Below are positions 43,249-52,512 of a stretch of 64,000 nt of DNA, one piece after another (position 1 is the stretch's first letter; each line of letters begins with the position of its first letter). The position numbers were made by a program, and so were the translations under genes. The stretch is taken from contig NZ_JAGFMD010000010.1 of NCBI RefSeq assembly GCF_017592825.1, positions 1 through 64,000 of the forward strand. Reading direction: 5' to 3'. The stretch comes from Roseivirga sp. E12. Lineage in GTDB: Bacteria > Bacteroidota > Bacteroidia > Cytophagales > Cyclobacteriaceae. Under the pieces are notes generated by a model. That model did no database searches. It saw nothing but the letters and a program-made list of their open reading frames with translations, and was not told where the DNA came from.

Positions 43249-44901
43249 ATGCTCAAGAGCCTTTCGATAGAAAACTATGCCCTTATAAAACACTTGCAAA
43301 TCGAACCAGATGAGGCATTGAACATTGTGACGGGTGAAACCGGTGCCGGTAAATCAATCATGCTGGGTGCTCTAGGCCTCCTTCTTGGCAACAGGGCTGA
43401 CACTAAAGTCTTACTCGAACAGGATCGCAAATGTGTTATTGAGGGAATCTTTGATATATCTGCTTATTCACTAAAGCCACTCTTTGAGACTTTTGATATA
43501 GACTTTGACGAGGAGTGTATTGTGAGAAGGGAGATCAGTACTTCAGGAAAATCCAGAGCTTTTGTAAATGATGGAGTTACCAATCTTGATTTCTTAAAGC
43601 AATTGGGACTTAGGCTCATGGATGTTCACTCACAACATGAAACACTTCGGCTAGCAAATAAAGACTATCAATTAGAGATAATCGATGCGGTTGCTTCTTC
43701 GGCAGATGTTCTCAATGAGTTTCAAATGGCCTATAAATCCTATCAAGAGAAACATGGCATTTATCAAAGTCTCATCACTGAGGGAGATCAAATTAAGAAA
43801 GAGTCGGATTACAACCAGTTCTTGTTCGAAGAGCTAGATAAAGCACAACTTGATGCAGAAGAGCAGGACCTCTTGGAGATAGAGTTAAGTAAGCTTGAGA
43901 ATTCGGAAGAGATTAAAACGAAACTGAATAGTGCGCTAGAGATCTCTGATCGTTCTGAAATCAACCTGACAAGTATGCTGCAAGAAGTTAGGTCAATGAT
44001 TAGTCAGATTAGTCAGTTTAGCCCTAAATATGCTGAATTGCTGGATAGAATAGAAAGTGCTCGAATAGAGTTAAAGGACATTGTCGGTGAGTTAGAAATT
44101 GATGAGGAAAATGTTGTTTACGATCCGAATCGAGCAGATGAAGTTCAGGAGCGATTGAACCTAATCTATAAACTGCAGCAGAAGCATCAAGTTGATTCAA
44201 TTGAAGCGTTGTTAGTCATCTATAATGAACTTGGTGATAAGGTATTGAAGGTTGAAAACCTTGATGAAGCGATTGAGGAGGCCCATAAAGCAGAACAAGC
44301 GGCTTATCAAAAAGCCTTGAAACTTGCCGAAAGCCTATCGAAAAAGAGACAAGCTGTTTTCAGCGACTTTGGCCAAAAGGTAGAAAGTCTATTATCAGAA
44401 CTAGGAATGCCGAACGCGACTATATCGATGGACCATTCGGTAATCGATTTAAGTGCTAATGGAATTGACCAAATTGACATTCTTTTTTCTGCCAATAAGG
44501 GAATTGCACCGCAAGCCCTGAAGCAGGCCGCATCCGGAGGAGAGTTCTCAAGGCTCATGTTCTCCATAAAGTACATACTTGCTGATAAGACTGCCCTACC
44601 GACCATTGTATTCGATGAGATTGACACTGGGATATCGGGTGAGATTGCCATCAAGATGTCCCAGATGATGCTTGAAATGGCCAAGAATCATCAAGTAATT
44701 ACCATCACACACCTACCACAAATTGCGGCCAAAGGTCAATCACACTACTTTGTCTATAAAGATGAAAGCTCAAATGTGACTACCAGTAAGATCCGAAAGC
44801 TCTCTGAGGACGAACGCCTAAATGAAATTGCAGAAATGATTGGCGGAAAACAGGCCTCTGCCAATGCCTATGACTCCGCAAAAGAACTAATGAAGGGCTA
44901 A
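43249..44901 (+). CDS. recN: DNA repair protein RecN
   Basis: A 550-residue SMC-like ATPase active in double-strand break repair. Walker A is GETGAGKS (residues 29-36); the ABC signature is ASGGEFSRLMFSIKYI and Walker B is TIVFDEIDTGISGEIA near residue 460, with the switch region VITITHLPQIAAKGQSHY. The middle (about 150-380) is a coiled coil. Length and motif order fit the family. It ends the bamD operon; I see no LexA-like box, though a -7-like box lies directly upstream. Confidence 0.96.
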   Translation: MLKSLSIENYALIKHLQIEPDEALNIVTGETGAGKSIMLGALGLLLGNRADTKVLLEQDRKCVIEGIFDISAYSLKPLFETFDIDFDEECIVRREISTSGKSRAFVNDGVTNLDFLKQLGLRLMDVHSQHETLRLANKDYQLEIIDAVASSADVLNEFQMAYKSYQEKHGIYQSLITEGDQIKKESDYNQFLFEELDKAQLDAEEQDLLEIELSKLENSEEIKTKLNSALEISDRSEINLTSMLQEVRSMISQISQFSPKYAELLDRIESARIELKDIVGELEIDEENVVYDPNRADEVQERLNLIYKLQQKHQVDSIEALLVIYNELGDKVLKVENLDEAIEEAHKAEQAAYQKALKLAESLSKKRQAVFSDFGQKVESLLSELGMPNATISMDHSVIDLSANGIDQIDILFSANKGIAPQALKQAASGGEFSRLMFSIKYILADKTALPTIVFDEIDTGISGEIAIKMSQMMLEMAKNHQVITITHLPQIAAKGQSHYFVYKDESSNVTTSKIRKLSEDERLNEIAEMIGGKQASANAYDSAKELMKG

Positions 44902-44969
44902 CCTCGTTTTTGAGTTTATGCCTTGACTGTTATTAGCATAGTCATCCTTACTTCCGTAAAGCTTTCAGT

Positions 44970-45494
44970 ATGAAGAGACTCATCCTAATTTTGATATTCA
45001 CTCTCCCAATGGCATCCTTCATCTCTGCACAAGAGTTGAAATTCGGCAATGAGGACTTGTCAAAAGTAATAAAAGAGAAGGTATCCGCTATTTATGAAAC
45101 CAAGGGCAACACCCAATTCTTTATGACAAGCGAAAGCTTTCAATCAACAAAAACCTTGGGTACGGAGATTATTGCTTACAGTAGCCAAGGCATATACAAT
45201 AGAGTTATAACAAAAGGCTTTAGTAAAAACGGCCTTATGGCCACTGAATGGTTCTTTGAAGAGAATAAGCTCATTTTCGTATTTGAAGTATTTGAATACT
45301 TTGAGGAGTCGAATAAAAAAAGTAATTGGAGAAACTTTAAGGGTATATCAAGTTGGGAAGGCAGATACTACTTTCATAATGATGAATTGGTCTTTTACAA
45401 GCACACAGGCCGAGAAAGTATTGCTGAAAACTTCAACGGGAAAAGGCTGGTTCAACTATCAAAACAACTCAAAGAATTCCTCACAAAAAATTGA
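44970..45494 (+). CDS. Exported protein of unknown function
   Basis: I do not recognise this 174-residue protein. A signal peptide ends near residue 20 (MASFISAQ). The mature part is a mixed beta/alpha domain with aromatic-rich strands: YETKGNTQFFMTSESFQST, IIAYSSQGIYNRVITKGF, FVFEVFEYFEESNKKSNWRNF and SSWEGRYYFHNDELVFY, suggesting a small beta-barrel or sheet of about 150 residues that could bind a ligand. It stands between recN and the OprB-type porin gene, with 68 and 101 nt gaps. Confidence 0.72.
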   Translation: MKRLILILIFTLPMASFISAQELKFGNEDLSKVIKEKVSAIYETKGNTQFFMTSESFQSTKTLGTEIIAYSSQGIYNRVITKGFSKNGLMATEWFFEENKLIFVFEVFEYFEESNKKSNWRNFKGISSWEGRYYFHNDELVFYKHTGRESIAENFNGKRLVQLSKQLKEFLTKN

Positions 45495-45595
45495 AGTTCA
45501 TTGACCTAGTCATGAGCGAAGTAAGCCTTCCTATTTAAAATCATTCTCCTCAAAGACTCTATTATATTCACCCGTTCAAGACCACAATTCTTGGA

Positions 45596-46726
45596 ATGAG
45601 GAAAAACTCTTTTTTAGTCTTATTGTATCTCGCTTTATTCACGCTTTATTCTTCGAATGAGCTGACTTCCCAAACTCTAGAATACACCAACGAAACAGCT
45701 TACCTCACGGAAATCCTGTCCCATACCTCAAAGAACGGTGGCAAGGATGTTCACTTCATAGGCTGGTTTTTAAATACTTCGACTCTTGCAATCGGTGAAA
45801 AGCACAGTCTAAACCTTGGTTTGATGATGACCCATGGCGGAGAACCTTCCGCCAATATTGTTGGCGATCTTCAAACCTTTTCCAATCTAGAGGCAGGTTC
45901 CCTTTATGGGCTCTATGAAATGTATTACCAATACCAAGCCGATGACTTCTGGATCAAGTTTGGTCAGCAAGATTTGAATACGGACTTCCTAGTTTCAGAA
46001 AATGCACTCTTATTTACTCATAGCTCCTTTGGAATTGATCCTGTAGCCACCATCAATATGCCAGCACCAACTTACCCCGTAACGAGCGTTGCATTAACTA
46101 CTGGTATTAATCTTAGTGAAAAATTGAAATTGAAACTTGGCATATTCGATGGGCAATTTGCCATTCCAAGAGATAACTTTTTGACGGTTAACTGGAACAT
46201 CCCAAGGGATGAAGGATTGCTATATATTATAGAACCAGAATTTAAAATGTTCAATGGCAGACTTATTCAGAAAGTAGGTTACTTCTGCCATTCAGGTCAG
46301 TTTGTAGATAAAGAAACACAAAACATCTCACGTGGCCTTTCCGCTTACTATCTAGTTTCAGACCTATTACTAGCCAAAAAGGAAGAAAAAACCACCAACC
46401 TATTCCTGCAATTCAATACCAGTACAAAATCGGTCAGTGATTTGAATTATTACTATGGTATTGGCCTACGACTCACCAACCATTTAAGAGGCAAACCAAA
46501 TGAAATTGGTTTAGCACTTGGTCATGCGGTACTTAATGATCAGTTCGCAAGTGTAAGAAATGAATACAATTTAAAAAGCGAGTCAATAATAGAGTTCAAC
46601 TATAAACAAGAAATATCAGACTGGCTCAGTTTACAACCGTACTTCCAATGGATCGGGATGAACCAAATCACTAACAACCAGAAAAACCCTATCATCGTTG
46701 CCCTTAGGGCATATATTGAGTTCTGA
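45596..46726 (+). CDS. OprB-type carbohydrate-selective porin family protein
   Basis: A 376-residue exported beta-barrel; the signal peptide runs to about residue 25. The body shows alternating amphipathic strands and the OprB-like segments NLGLMMTHGGEPSANIVGD, SLYGLYEMYYQYQADDFWIKFGQQDLNTDF, FGIDPVATINMPAPTYPVT and LKLGIFDGQ, a series I know from Bacteroidota OprB-family porins. The C-terminal residue is Phe (AYIEF), as for barrels recognised by BamA. It likely lets sugars or other small solutes through the outer membrane. It lies alone, with about 100 nt on each side. Confidence 0.85.
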   Translation: MRKNSFLVLLYLALFTLYSSNELTSQTLEYTNETAYLTEILSHTSKNGGKDVHFIGWFLNTSTLAIGEKHSLNLGLMMTHGGEPSANIVGDLQTFSNLEAGSLYGLYEMYYQYQADDFWIKFGQQDLNTDFLVSENALLFTHSSFGIDPVATINMPAPTYPVTSVALTTGINLSEKLKLKLGIFDGQFAIPRDNFLTVNWNIPRDEGLLYIIEPEFKMFNGRLIQKVGYFCHSGQFVDKETQNISRGLSAYYLVSDLLLAKKEEKTTNLFLQFNTSTKSVSDLNYYYGIGLRLTNHLRGKPNEIGLALGHAVLNDQFASVRNEYNLKSESIIEFNYKQEISDWLSLQPYFQWIGMNQITNNQKNPIIVALRAYIEF

Positions 46727-46823
46727 AGCAAATTATGACATGCCAATGAATTGGGCAGATAGTCAACATTATTATTTCAAATCTAATCCCTATTTTTACG
46801 ACCGAAATTAAGACGAACAAACT

Positions 46824-47639
46824 ATGTCACATAACCTACTCAAAGGAAAAAGAGGAATCATTTTTGGTGCATTAGACGAACGTTCCATAGCATGGAAAGT
46901 AGCTCAAGTTGCCAAAGCCGAAGGTGCTGCTTTCACACTGACTAACGCACCAATTGCCATGCGCATGGGAGCTATCAATCAGTTGGCTGAAGAGTGCGGT
47001 GCTGAAATAATCCCAGCAGACGCTACTTCAGTAGAAGACCTTGAGAACCTTTTCACCAAATCAATGGAAATTCTTGGTGGTAAAATAGATTTTGTACTTC
47101 ACTCAATTGGCATGAGTCCAAACGTTCGTAAAGGACGAGATTATGGCGATTTGAACTATGACTGGCTTCAAAAAACCTTGGATGTTTCTGCTATATCATT
47201 CCATAAAGTGATGCAGACTGCAGAGAAACTGGATGCTATGAACGAATGGGGTTCTATCATGGCCCTATCTTATATCGCGGCACAGAGAACGTTCCCTGAC
47301 TACTCAGACATGGCGCATGCCAAGTCAATGCTTGAGTCTATTGCCAGAAGCTATGGAGAAAGATTCGCGAGACTTAAAAATGTTCGTGTGAATACCATTT
47401 CTCAGTCTCCGACTATGACCACTGCCGGAACTGGTGTTGGTGGTTTTGATGTCTTCTTTGACTATGCGGACAAGATGTCTCCACTCGGTAATGCGAGCGC
47501 TGAAGACTGTGCAAACTATACTGTGATGTTCTTCTCGGACTTTACTCGTATGGTTACCATGCAAAACTTAATGCACGATGGTGGTTTCTCTTCTTCTGGA
47601 ATTACTGATGCACTGATAGATCAATTGAAGAAAGACTAA
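46824..47639 (+). CDS. fabI: Enoyl-[acyl-carrier-protein] reductase FabI
   Basis: A 271-residue NADH-dependent enoyl-ACP reductase, the last step of each fatty-acid elongation cycle. N-terminal cofactor motif: LLKGKRGIIFGALDERSIAWKVAQ. The active site has the FabI-type Y-x6-K spacing: FPDYSDMAHAKSMLES. Further landmarks are LHSIGMSPN, VNTISQSPTMTTAGTGVGGF and MTMQNLMHDGGFSSSG. It is somewhat longer than the E. coli enzyme and has the signature of the FabI clade in Bacteroidota. The gene is followed by a long hairpin that lies just before ispE. Confidence 0.95.
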   Translation: MSHNLLKGKRGIIFGALDERSIAWKVAQVAKAEGAAFTLTNAPIAMRMGAINQLAEECGAEIIPADATSVEDLENLFTKSMEILGGKIDFVLHSIGMSPNVRKGRDYGDLNYDWLQKTLDVSAISFHKVMQTAEKLDAMNEWGSIMALSYIAAQRTFPDYSDMAHAKSMLESIARSYGERFARLKNVRVNTISQSPTMTTAGTGVGGFDVFFDYADKMSPLGNASAEDCANYTVMFFSDFTRMVTMQNLMHDGGFSSSGITDALIDQLKKD

Positions 47640-47648
47640 TTTAATCAG

Positions 47649-47703
47649 ACGCCATTCTGAGGGCAGAGAACAATCACTGCATCGTTCTTAGAATGGCGTT
47701 TTT
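47649..47703 (+). terminator. Long hairpin with T-run between fabI and ispE
   Basis: ACGCCATTCT (47649-47658) and AGAATGGCGT (47690-47699) form a perfect 10-bp stem; a second stem AGAAC/GTTCT lies in the 31-base loop. The right arm is followed by TTTTT and then, four bases later, the ispE ATG at 47708. It reads as a terminator or attenuator. Confidence 0.7.
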
Positions 47704-47707
47704 CATA

Positions 47708-48520
47708 ATGATTACCTTCCCAAATGCCAAGATAAATCTAGGCTTGCAAATCACAGGCAGGCTATCCAATGGCTACCACACCATTAATACCGGCATTTAT
47801 CCCATCCCACTTCGCGATGTACTCGAAGCCATTCCCTCGAAAAAGACTTCTTTCGAATCAAGTGGCACCACCATTCCCGGTAACCCAAAGGACAACCTAA
47901 TTCTTAAGGCATACAAACTGCTGAAAAAGGACTACCACCTACCGGAACTGACGATTCATCTTCTGAAGAGCATTCCTATGGGTGCAGGGCTGGGCGGTGG
48001 TTCAGCTGATGCCTCCTTCATGCTTAACATGCTCAATGAAGAATTCCAGCTTTTCTTGGATGACTCTATTCTAGAAGAATATGCCGCTCAACTTGGCAGT
48101 GATTGTCCATTCTTCATTAGAAATCAACCTGCAATTGCTACTGGAACTGGTACGGATGTTCAACCAATAGACCTAGATTTAAGTGGATATCACCTGTTGG
48201 TCTTAAACCCGGGAATACACATCTCTACCAAGGATGCCTATGCCGGCACCAGCCCAGCACCACCTTCCTACGATCTAAAAAGCACAATCGAGTCTAAAGA
48301 TTTTGACTTTTGGAAGAAAACCTTAGCCAACGACTTTGAGAAATCGGTCTTTCAGCAATACCCAGAACTAGGCGGAATAAAAGCCAAATTATACGATTCA
48401 GGAGCTTTATATGCTGCTATGAGTGGGTCAGGTTCAACGCTTTTTGGTATATTTAGTAGACCTGCTGACGCAACTGACTTTGAAGAGACTGCGAACTTTA
48501 TTAAAGCAATGCCTTTATAG
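47708..48520 (+). CDS. ispE: 4-diphosphocytidyl-2-C-methyl-D-erythritol kinase
   Basis: IspE phosphorylates CDP-methylerythritol in the MEP isoprenoid pathway. The start at 47708 (MITFPNAKINLGL) is chosen because the open frame from 47693 begins inside the hairpin. Of the 270 residues, catalytic Lys is K8, the GHMP ATP loop PMGAGLGGGSADAS is at 90-103 and catalytic Asp is D132 (GSDCPFF); the C-terminal GHMP motif is MSGSGSTLFGIF. Length is normal. The end overlaps the M23-family gene start. Translation directly after a terminator-like hairpin is notable (see findings). Confidence 0.93.
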   Translation: MITFPNAKINLGLQITGRLSNGYHTINTGIYPIPLRDVLEAIPSKKTSFESSGTTIPGNPKDNLILKAYKLLKKDYHLPELTIHLLKSIPMGAGLGGGSADASFMLNMLNEEFQLFLDDSILEEYAAQLGSDCPFFIRNQPAIATGTGTDVQPIDLDLSGYHLLVLNPGIHISTKDAYAGTSPAPPSYDLKSTIESKDFDFWKKTLANDFEKSVFQQYPELGGIKAKLYDSGALYAAMSGSGSTLFGIFSRPADATDFEETANFIKAMPL

Positions 48521-49316
48521 GCTATCCCTATGGAGCACACTTCTCGTGCTATCAGTTACTTCATTATTGGCGCAAGAGAGAATCAAAATATATGATGCAC
48601 AGGTCGGCCAACGTATTCTAGTCTATGCTGACAACCCCGACTTGTTTCCATATACAATACGACTGCAAATAGACCAAACTGGCTTAGATACTAATAAGCC
48701 CATGCCTGAATTCGTGGTCCTACCTGGCAATGAGAAGCGCTTTGTCATAGCCACCTTTTATATAAAGAGAAACATCCCCTGGAAAGTCAATTATAAGTTC
48801 CAGTATATGGAAGGCGATGCCAATGCTGTCCACAATGATGATTATGTATATCAGTTACCATTTAAAGAAGGGAGGTACATGATGTCACAAGGTTATAACG
48901 GTCCATCGACTCATCAGGGTGTCAATGCCCTTGACTTCACGATGCCCGAGGGTGAAATAATTGTTGCAGCCCGTAATGGCAAAGTTGTAATGGTAAAAGA
49001 AGACTCTGATCGAGGTTGTCCATCCGATGATTGTTTAACAGATGGCAACTTTGTAAGAATCCTGCATGATGATGGGACTATTGCGGAGTATCACCACCTA
49101 CAACTCAATGGAGCCATTGTTAAGCTTGGAGATATAGTAGAGCAAGGACAAGAAATTGGGAAATGTGGTGATACTGGTTATGCTACAGGCCCTCACCTAC
49201 ACTTTACAGTGTTCAAAACGGATGGTATCAGACAAATTACCATAAAGACAAAGTTCAAATACCAACATAATAAGATTGGCTTCCTTAAGCCTGGAATGAT
49301 GTATTCGGCCTTTTAA
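48480..49316 (+). CDS. Exported M23 family (LytM-like) metallopeptidase
   Basis: The frame is open from GTG 48423, inside ispE; I favour TTG 48480 because it gives a signal peptide (MKRLRTLLKQCLY ... LSVTSLLAQ). The N-terminal third (about residues 30-130) is an Ig-like domain. The C-terminal M23 domain shows GYNGPSTHQGVNALDFTMPE, where H and D of HxxxxxxxD bind zinc, IVAARNGKVVMVKED, AEYHHLQ, and GDTGYATGPHLHFTVF with the HLH motif. Peptidases of this type cut peptidoglycan cross-bridges, or help in cell division. All ligands appear present. It overlaps ispE by 41 nt and abuts the converging EamA gene (stop codons adjacent). Confidence 0.85.
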   Translation: MKRLRTLLKQCLYRLSLWSTLLVLSVTSLLAQERIKIYDAQVGQRILVYADNPDLFPYTIRLQIDQTGLDTNKPMPEFVVLPGNEKRFVIATFYIKRNIPWKVNYKFQYMEGDANAVHNDDYVYQLPFKEGRYMMSQGYNGPSTHQGVNALDFTMPEGEIIVAARNGKVVMVKEDSDRGCPSDDCLTDGNFVRILHDDGTIAEYHHLQLNGAIVKLGDIVEQGQEIGKCGDTGYATGPHLHFTVFKTDGIRQITIKTKFKYQHNKIGFLKPGMMYSAF

Positions 49317-50231
49317 TCAATGTATAACTTTTCTCATCTCCACTCGCTTTTGATACTTCCTTATCATTGGATAAGAGAAAACCGCGACCATTATGATAAG
49401 CGTACCTAGGTAGAAACCATTGCTCATTTGCTCACTCTCTCCATAAATAAGCAAGGCCATCAATATGCCATACACTGGTTCCATATTAATGGCCAAGTTT
49501 ACTGCGAAAGCCGAAATTCTTTTCATCAACTCTACTGATGCAGAGAAAGCGTAAACCGTACAAACCACAGATAGAAGAATAAGGAATCCCCAATCTTCAA
49601 GTCCCGCTGGAACTGCATAACTGGCAGCCTCTTCTAGGAATACAACTTTGTAAATAGGGATGAAAATGACGGTAAACAAACAAGCTGCCAACATCTCATA
49701 GAAAGTTATGCCATAATGAGAGTGCTTTTTAGCAAACCCCGCATTCAGTACCGAAAAGGTAGCAGATAGCATGGCAGACGCTATTGCCAGTGAAAAGCCC
49801 AATACATTGTCCAACTCAAAGCTAAATACAACGTAAAGGCCTCCGATCACTATTAGACCTAATAGAACCTCTATTGCATTTACCGATCGTTTAGTAAAAA
49901 TTGGTTCAATAAGACTGGTCCAAAAAGTTGTGGTCGCCATTCCGGCCAAGCATACGGAAACGTTAGATATTCTTGCAGATTCAAAGAACAAAAACCAATG
50001 AGCTGCAATCACCAATCCAGTGAGAAAAAACCTAATCAAAACTTTGGGGGGATATCTCAACGGATCTTTCCTAAAGTGCATATAGATGCCAACAACGATA
50101 GCCGCAATCCCAGTACGGTACATTACCACATCGGCAGTCGATATACTCAGTTCTTTTCCAATAATGGCAGTGAAGCCCCACAAAAACACAATGAAGTGAA
50201 GCTTAACAAAGTCTTTAAATGTGGCTGTCAT
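49317..50231 (-). CDS. EamA/DMT family transporter
   Basis: A 304-residue drug/metabolite transporter with ten membrane segments in two EamA repeats (residues about 8-135 and 150-290). Landmarks: FIVFLWGFTAIIGKELS, HWFLFFESARISNVSVCLAG near TM3-4, and YAFSASVELMKRISAFAVNLAINMEPVYGILMALLIYGE in the second repeat, with the glutamate loop typical of the family. It may export amino acids or metabolites; no substrate can be named. The gene starts inside the stop of the LptF/G gene (1 nt overlap), so it is the last of the operon tgt-lptF/G-eamA. Confidence 0.93.
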   Translation of the reverse strand: MTATFKDFVKLHFIVFLWGFTAIIGKELSISTADVVMYRTGIAAIVVGIYMHFRKDPLRYPPKVLIRFFLTGLVIAAHWFLFFESARISNVSVCLAGMATTTFWTSLIEPIFTKRSVNAIEVLLGLIVIGGLYVVFSFELDNVLGFSLAIASAMLSATFSVLNAGFAKKHSHYGITFYEMLAACLFTVIFIPIYKVVFLEEAASYAVPAGLEDWGFLILLSVVCTVYAFSASVELMKRISAFAVNLAINMEPVYGILMALLIYGESEQMSNGFYLGTLIIMVAVFSYPMIRKYQKRVEMRKVIH

Positions 50232-51313
50232 TATTTGGGTACGAAGCGATATAACAAGACGCCTAAGATAGAGAATACTATGTTAGGCAACCAGATAGCC
50301 AAAACCGGATTCATTGACCCTGTTTCCGCATTACTCTTTGCTGCAATAAAGACCAGGATGTAGATGAAGGCAATGAAAAATCCCAGAGCTATCTGGAAAC
50401 CAACTCCTCCCCTTGTCTTTCGAGAAGAGAGTATTACCCCTATAAACGTCAGAATGATTGCCGTAAATGGTGACATATACCGTACGAGCTTTTCGATCTC
50501 ATAAATGGCGATATTATCAGCGCCTTTCATCTTAAGTTCATCGATATATTCATCTAGTTCGTTGATTGTCAATGTCTGCTCAAAGCTCTTAGTATTGCCA
50601 AAGTCCGCTGGCGTCATATTGATTTGAATGACAGTATCCTTGATGTTTTCATATTTATAGCTCTCTTTAGGACCATCGAACTCTCGCAAGCTCCAGTCTT
50701 TCAACTTCCAGCCCATACTCAATGTATCCCATGTAGCATCTCGTGCAGTCAACTTCCATAGGACTTGCTTGTCTTGTATTTCTTCAAGTGTAAATCGAAA
50801 ACCTATATCTCTTCGGTTGTCATAAGATGCTACGTAGACATACTTTGTTGGCGAGACCTTAAAATGCACATCACGGTCGCTAAAGTTGAATTCCTTATCG
50901 AAGTACTTAATCTCAAAAGCAACTCTGAACTTGTTTGCATCAGGAATAATCCATCCTGTAAAGACAAAACTTACCAAGGCAATGATCAACGATCCAATGA
51001 AGAATGGTTTGAGCATCCTGGGATAGCTCACACCCCCACTCAGAATAGCAATAATCTCGGTGTGACTCGCCAATTTCGAAGTGACAAAAACAGTAGCAAT
51101 AAACACTGTAATTGGTGTTATCAAGTTTGCGATGTAAGGCGCGTAAGAAAGAAAGTATTGCAGGACAAGGCTTGCAGGAACATTGTTCTTAATAAAGCTC
51201 TCATTCCTTTCAGAAAAAGTAATGATCAGTACTATGGCCACCAGAATGGCCACCACGAAGATAAAGGTGGTTAAGAATTTTTTGAGGATATATCTGTCTA
51301 AGATCCTCATCAC
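50231..51313 (-). CDS. LptF/LptG family permease (YjgP/YjgQ)
   Basis: A 360-residue inner-membrane permease of the LPS exporter. TM1 follows the MRILDRYILKKFL start that is typical of the family; TMs lie at about 13-33, 55-85, 100-120, 270-290, 300-320 and 330-355. Between TM3 and TM4 is the periplasmic beta-jellyroll (about 125-250). The C-terminal helices include MSPFTAIILTFIGVILSSRKTRGGVGFQIALGFF. As one of two subunits with LptB it moves LPS out of the inner membrane. Bacteroidota often have separate LptF and LptG genes; which one this is cannot be decided here. Overlaps tgt by 4 nt. Confidence 0.93.
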   Translation of the reverse strand: MMRILDRYILKKFLTTFIFVVAILVAIVLIITFSERNESFIKNNVPASLVLQYFLSYAPYIANLITPITVFIATVFVTSKLASHTEIIAILSGGVSYPRMLKPFFIGSLIIALVSFVFTGWIIPDANKFRVAFEIKYFDKEFNFSDRDVHFKVSPTKYVYVASYDNRRDIGFRFTLEEIQDKQVLWKLTARDATWDTLSMGWKLKDWSLREFDGPKESYKYENIKDTVIQINMTPADFGNTKSFEQTLTINELDEYIDELKMKGADNIAIYEIEKLVRYMSPFTAIILTFIGVILSSRKTRGGVGFQIALGFFIAFIYILVFIAAKSNAETGSMNPVLAIWLPNIVFSILGVLLYRFVPK

Positions 51314-52440
51314 AACCTAGTCACCAACTTTTTAACCATGACGTTCTTCCAATCAATAAACGTGCCTGCCTGTATATGTTTTCTAGCTTCTTTTACCAGC
51401 CAAAGGTAAAATGTCAAATTATGGATACTGGCTATTTGGGCAGCAAGTATCTCCTTACTATGCGTAAGGTGTCTTAAATAGGCCTTGGTATAGAAACTGT
51501 CTACATAACCATCTAGATTGGGATCTACTGGAGAAAAATCATCTTTCCACTTCTCGTTTCTAATGTTGATGATCCCTTCTGAAGTAAACAAAAGACCATG
51601 ACGAGCATTTCTTGTCGGCATTACGCAATCGAACATATCAACACCCAAAGCTATGCATTCGAGAATATTCTCAGGTGTTCCAACTCCCATCAGATACCTC
51701 GGTTTATCCTTTGGTAGAATATCACAAACTACTTCTGTTTGCTCATAAAGCATCTCATGAGGCTCTCCTACTGACAAACCACCAATTGCATTGCCCTCTC
51801 TACCAAAAGACGCTATGGTCTCAGCAGACTTTTGTCTGAGGTCCTTGTAGGTACTCCCCTGAACAATCGGAAAGAGGGTCTGACTATAGCCATATTTTCC
51901 TTCCGTTTCATCAAAACGATCACAGCAGCGCTTTAACCATCTATGTGTCATTTCCATAGAGGTTCTCGCATAACCATACTCACATGGGTATGGAGTACAC
52001 TCATCGAAGGCCATGATTATATCTGCACCTATAGTTCTCTGAATATCAATAGCGTATTCTGGAGTGAAAGTATGTTTAGAACCGTCAATATGTGATTTGA
52101 ATGTTACTCCTTCTTCTTTGATTTTTCGAGTATTGGCAAGTGAATACACTTGATATCCCCCTGAATCAGTTAACAATGGTCTATCCCAACCATTGAACTT
52201 ATGAAGACCTCCGGCCTTTTCTATAATTTCTAAGCCAGGTCGAAGGTATAGATGATAAGTATTTCCAAGAATGATTTCAGCCTTTACATCCTCCTTAAGT
52301 TCTCGCTGGTGTACAGCTTTTACCGTCCCTGCGGTTCCAACAGGCATAAAAATAGGAGTCTCAACTACACCGTGGTCTGTTGTGATGGTTCCAGCTCTAG
52401 CTTTTGATCCCTTATCCTCTACTTCTAACTTAAAGTCCAT
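51310..52440 (-). CDS. tgt: tRNA-guanine(34) transglycosylase (queuosine synthesis)
   Basis: Tgt exchanges guanine-34 of the GUN tRNAs for preQ1. The start at 52440 (MDFKLEVEDKG) is preferred over 52461. Of the 376 residues the general acid-base D92 (LLTDSGGYQ), AFDECTPYP, GGLSVGEP and the nucleophile D271 (MFDCVMPTRNARHG) are present. The structural zinc cysteines (CxCxxC) are missing: at the place of E. coli C302, C304 and C307 the protein has L309, G311 and D314, though the fourth ligand H340 (SIHNL) remains. Active-site residues being intact, I expect it to be active. It heads an operon with LptF/G and EamA genes, with a promoter box at 52466-52459. Confidence 0.95.
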   Translation of the reverse strand: MDFKLEVEDKGSKARAGTITTDHGVVETPIFMPVGTAGTVKAVHQRELKEDVKAEIILGNTYHLYLRPGLEIIEKAGGLHKFNGWDRPLLTDSGGYQVYSLANTRKIKEEGVTFKSHIDGSKHTFTPEYAIDIQRTIGADIIMAFDECTPYPCEYGYARTSMEMTHRWLKRCCDRFDETEGKYGYSQTLFPIVQGSTYKDLRQKSAETIASFGREGNAIGGLSVGEPHEMLYEQTEVVCDILPKDKPRYLMGVGTPENILECIALGVDMFDCVMPTRNARHGLLFTSEGIINIRNEKWKDDFSPVDPNLDGYVDSFYTKAYLRHLTHSKEILAAQIASIHNLTFYLWLVKEARKHIQAGTFIDWKNVMVKKLVTRL

Positions 52441-52458
52441 TCGCACATTTTGACGGCA

Positions 52459-52466
52459 CAAAAATA
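52459..52466 (-). promoter_or_regulatory. Bacteroidota-type -7 box (TATTTTTG) of the tgt operon
   Basis: Minus-strand TATTTTTG is an exact TAnnTTTG match, ending 18 bases before the ATG at 52440. It overlaps the start of the longer open frame (52461), which supports the shorter tgt. Confidence 0.5.
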
Positions 52467-52512
52467 GCAGTATTGGTCAATTCTTGTTTCTTTGAAACTT
52501 ATTCTTTCCCCA

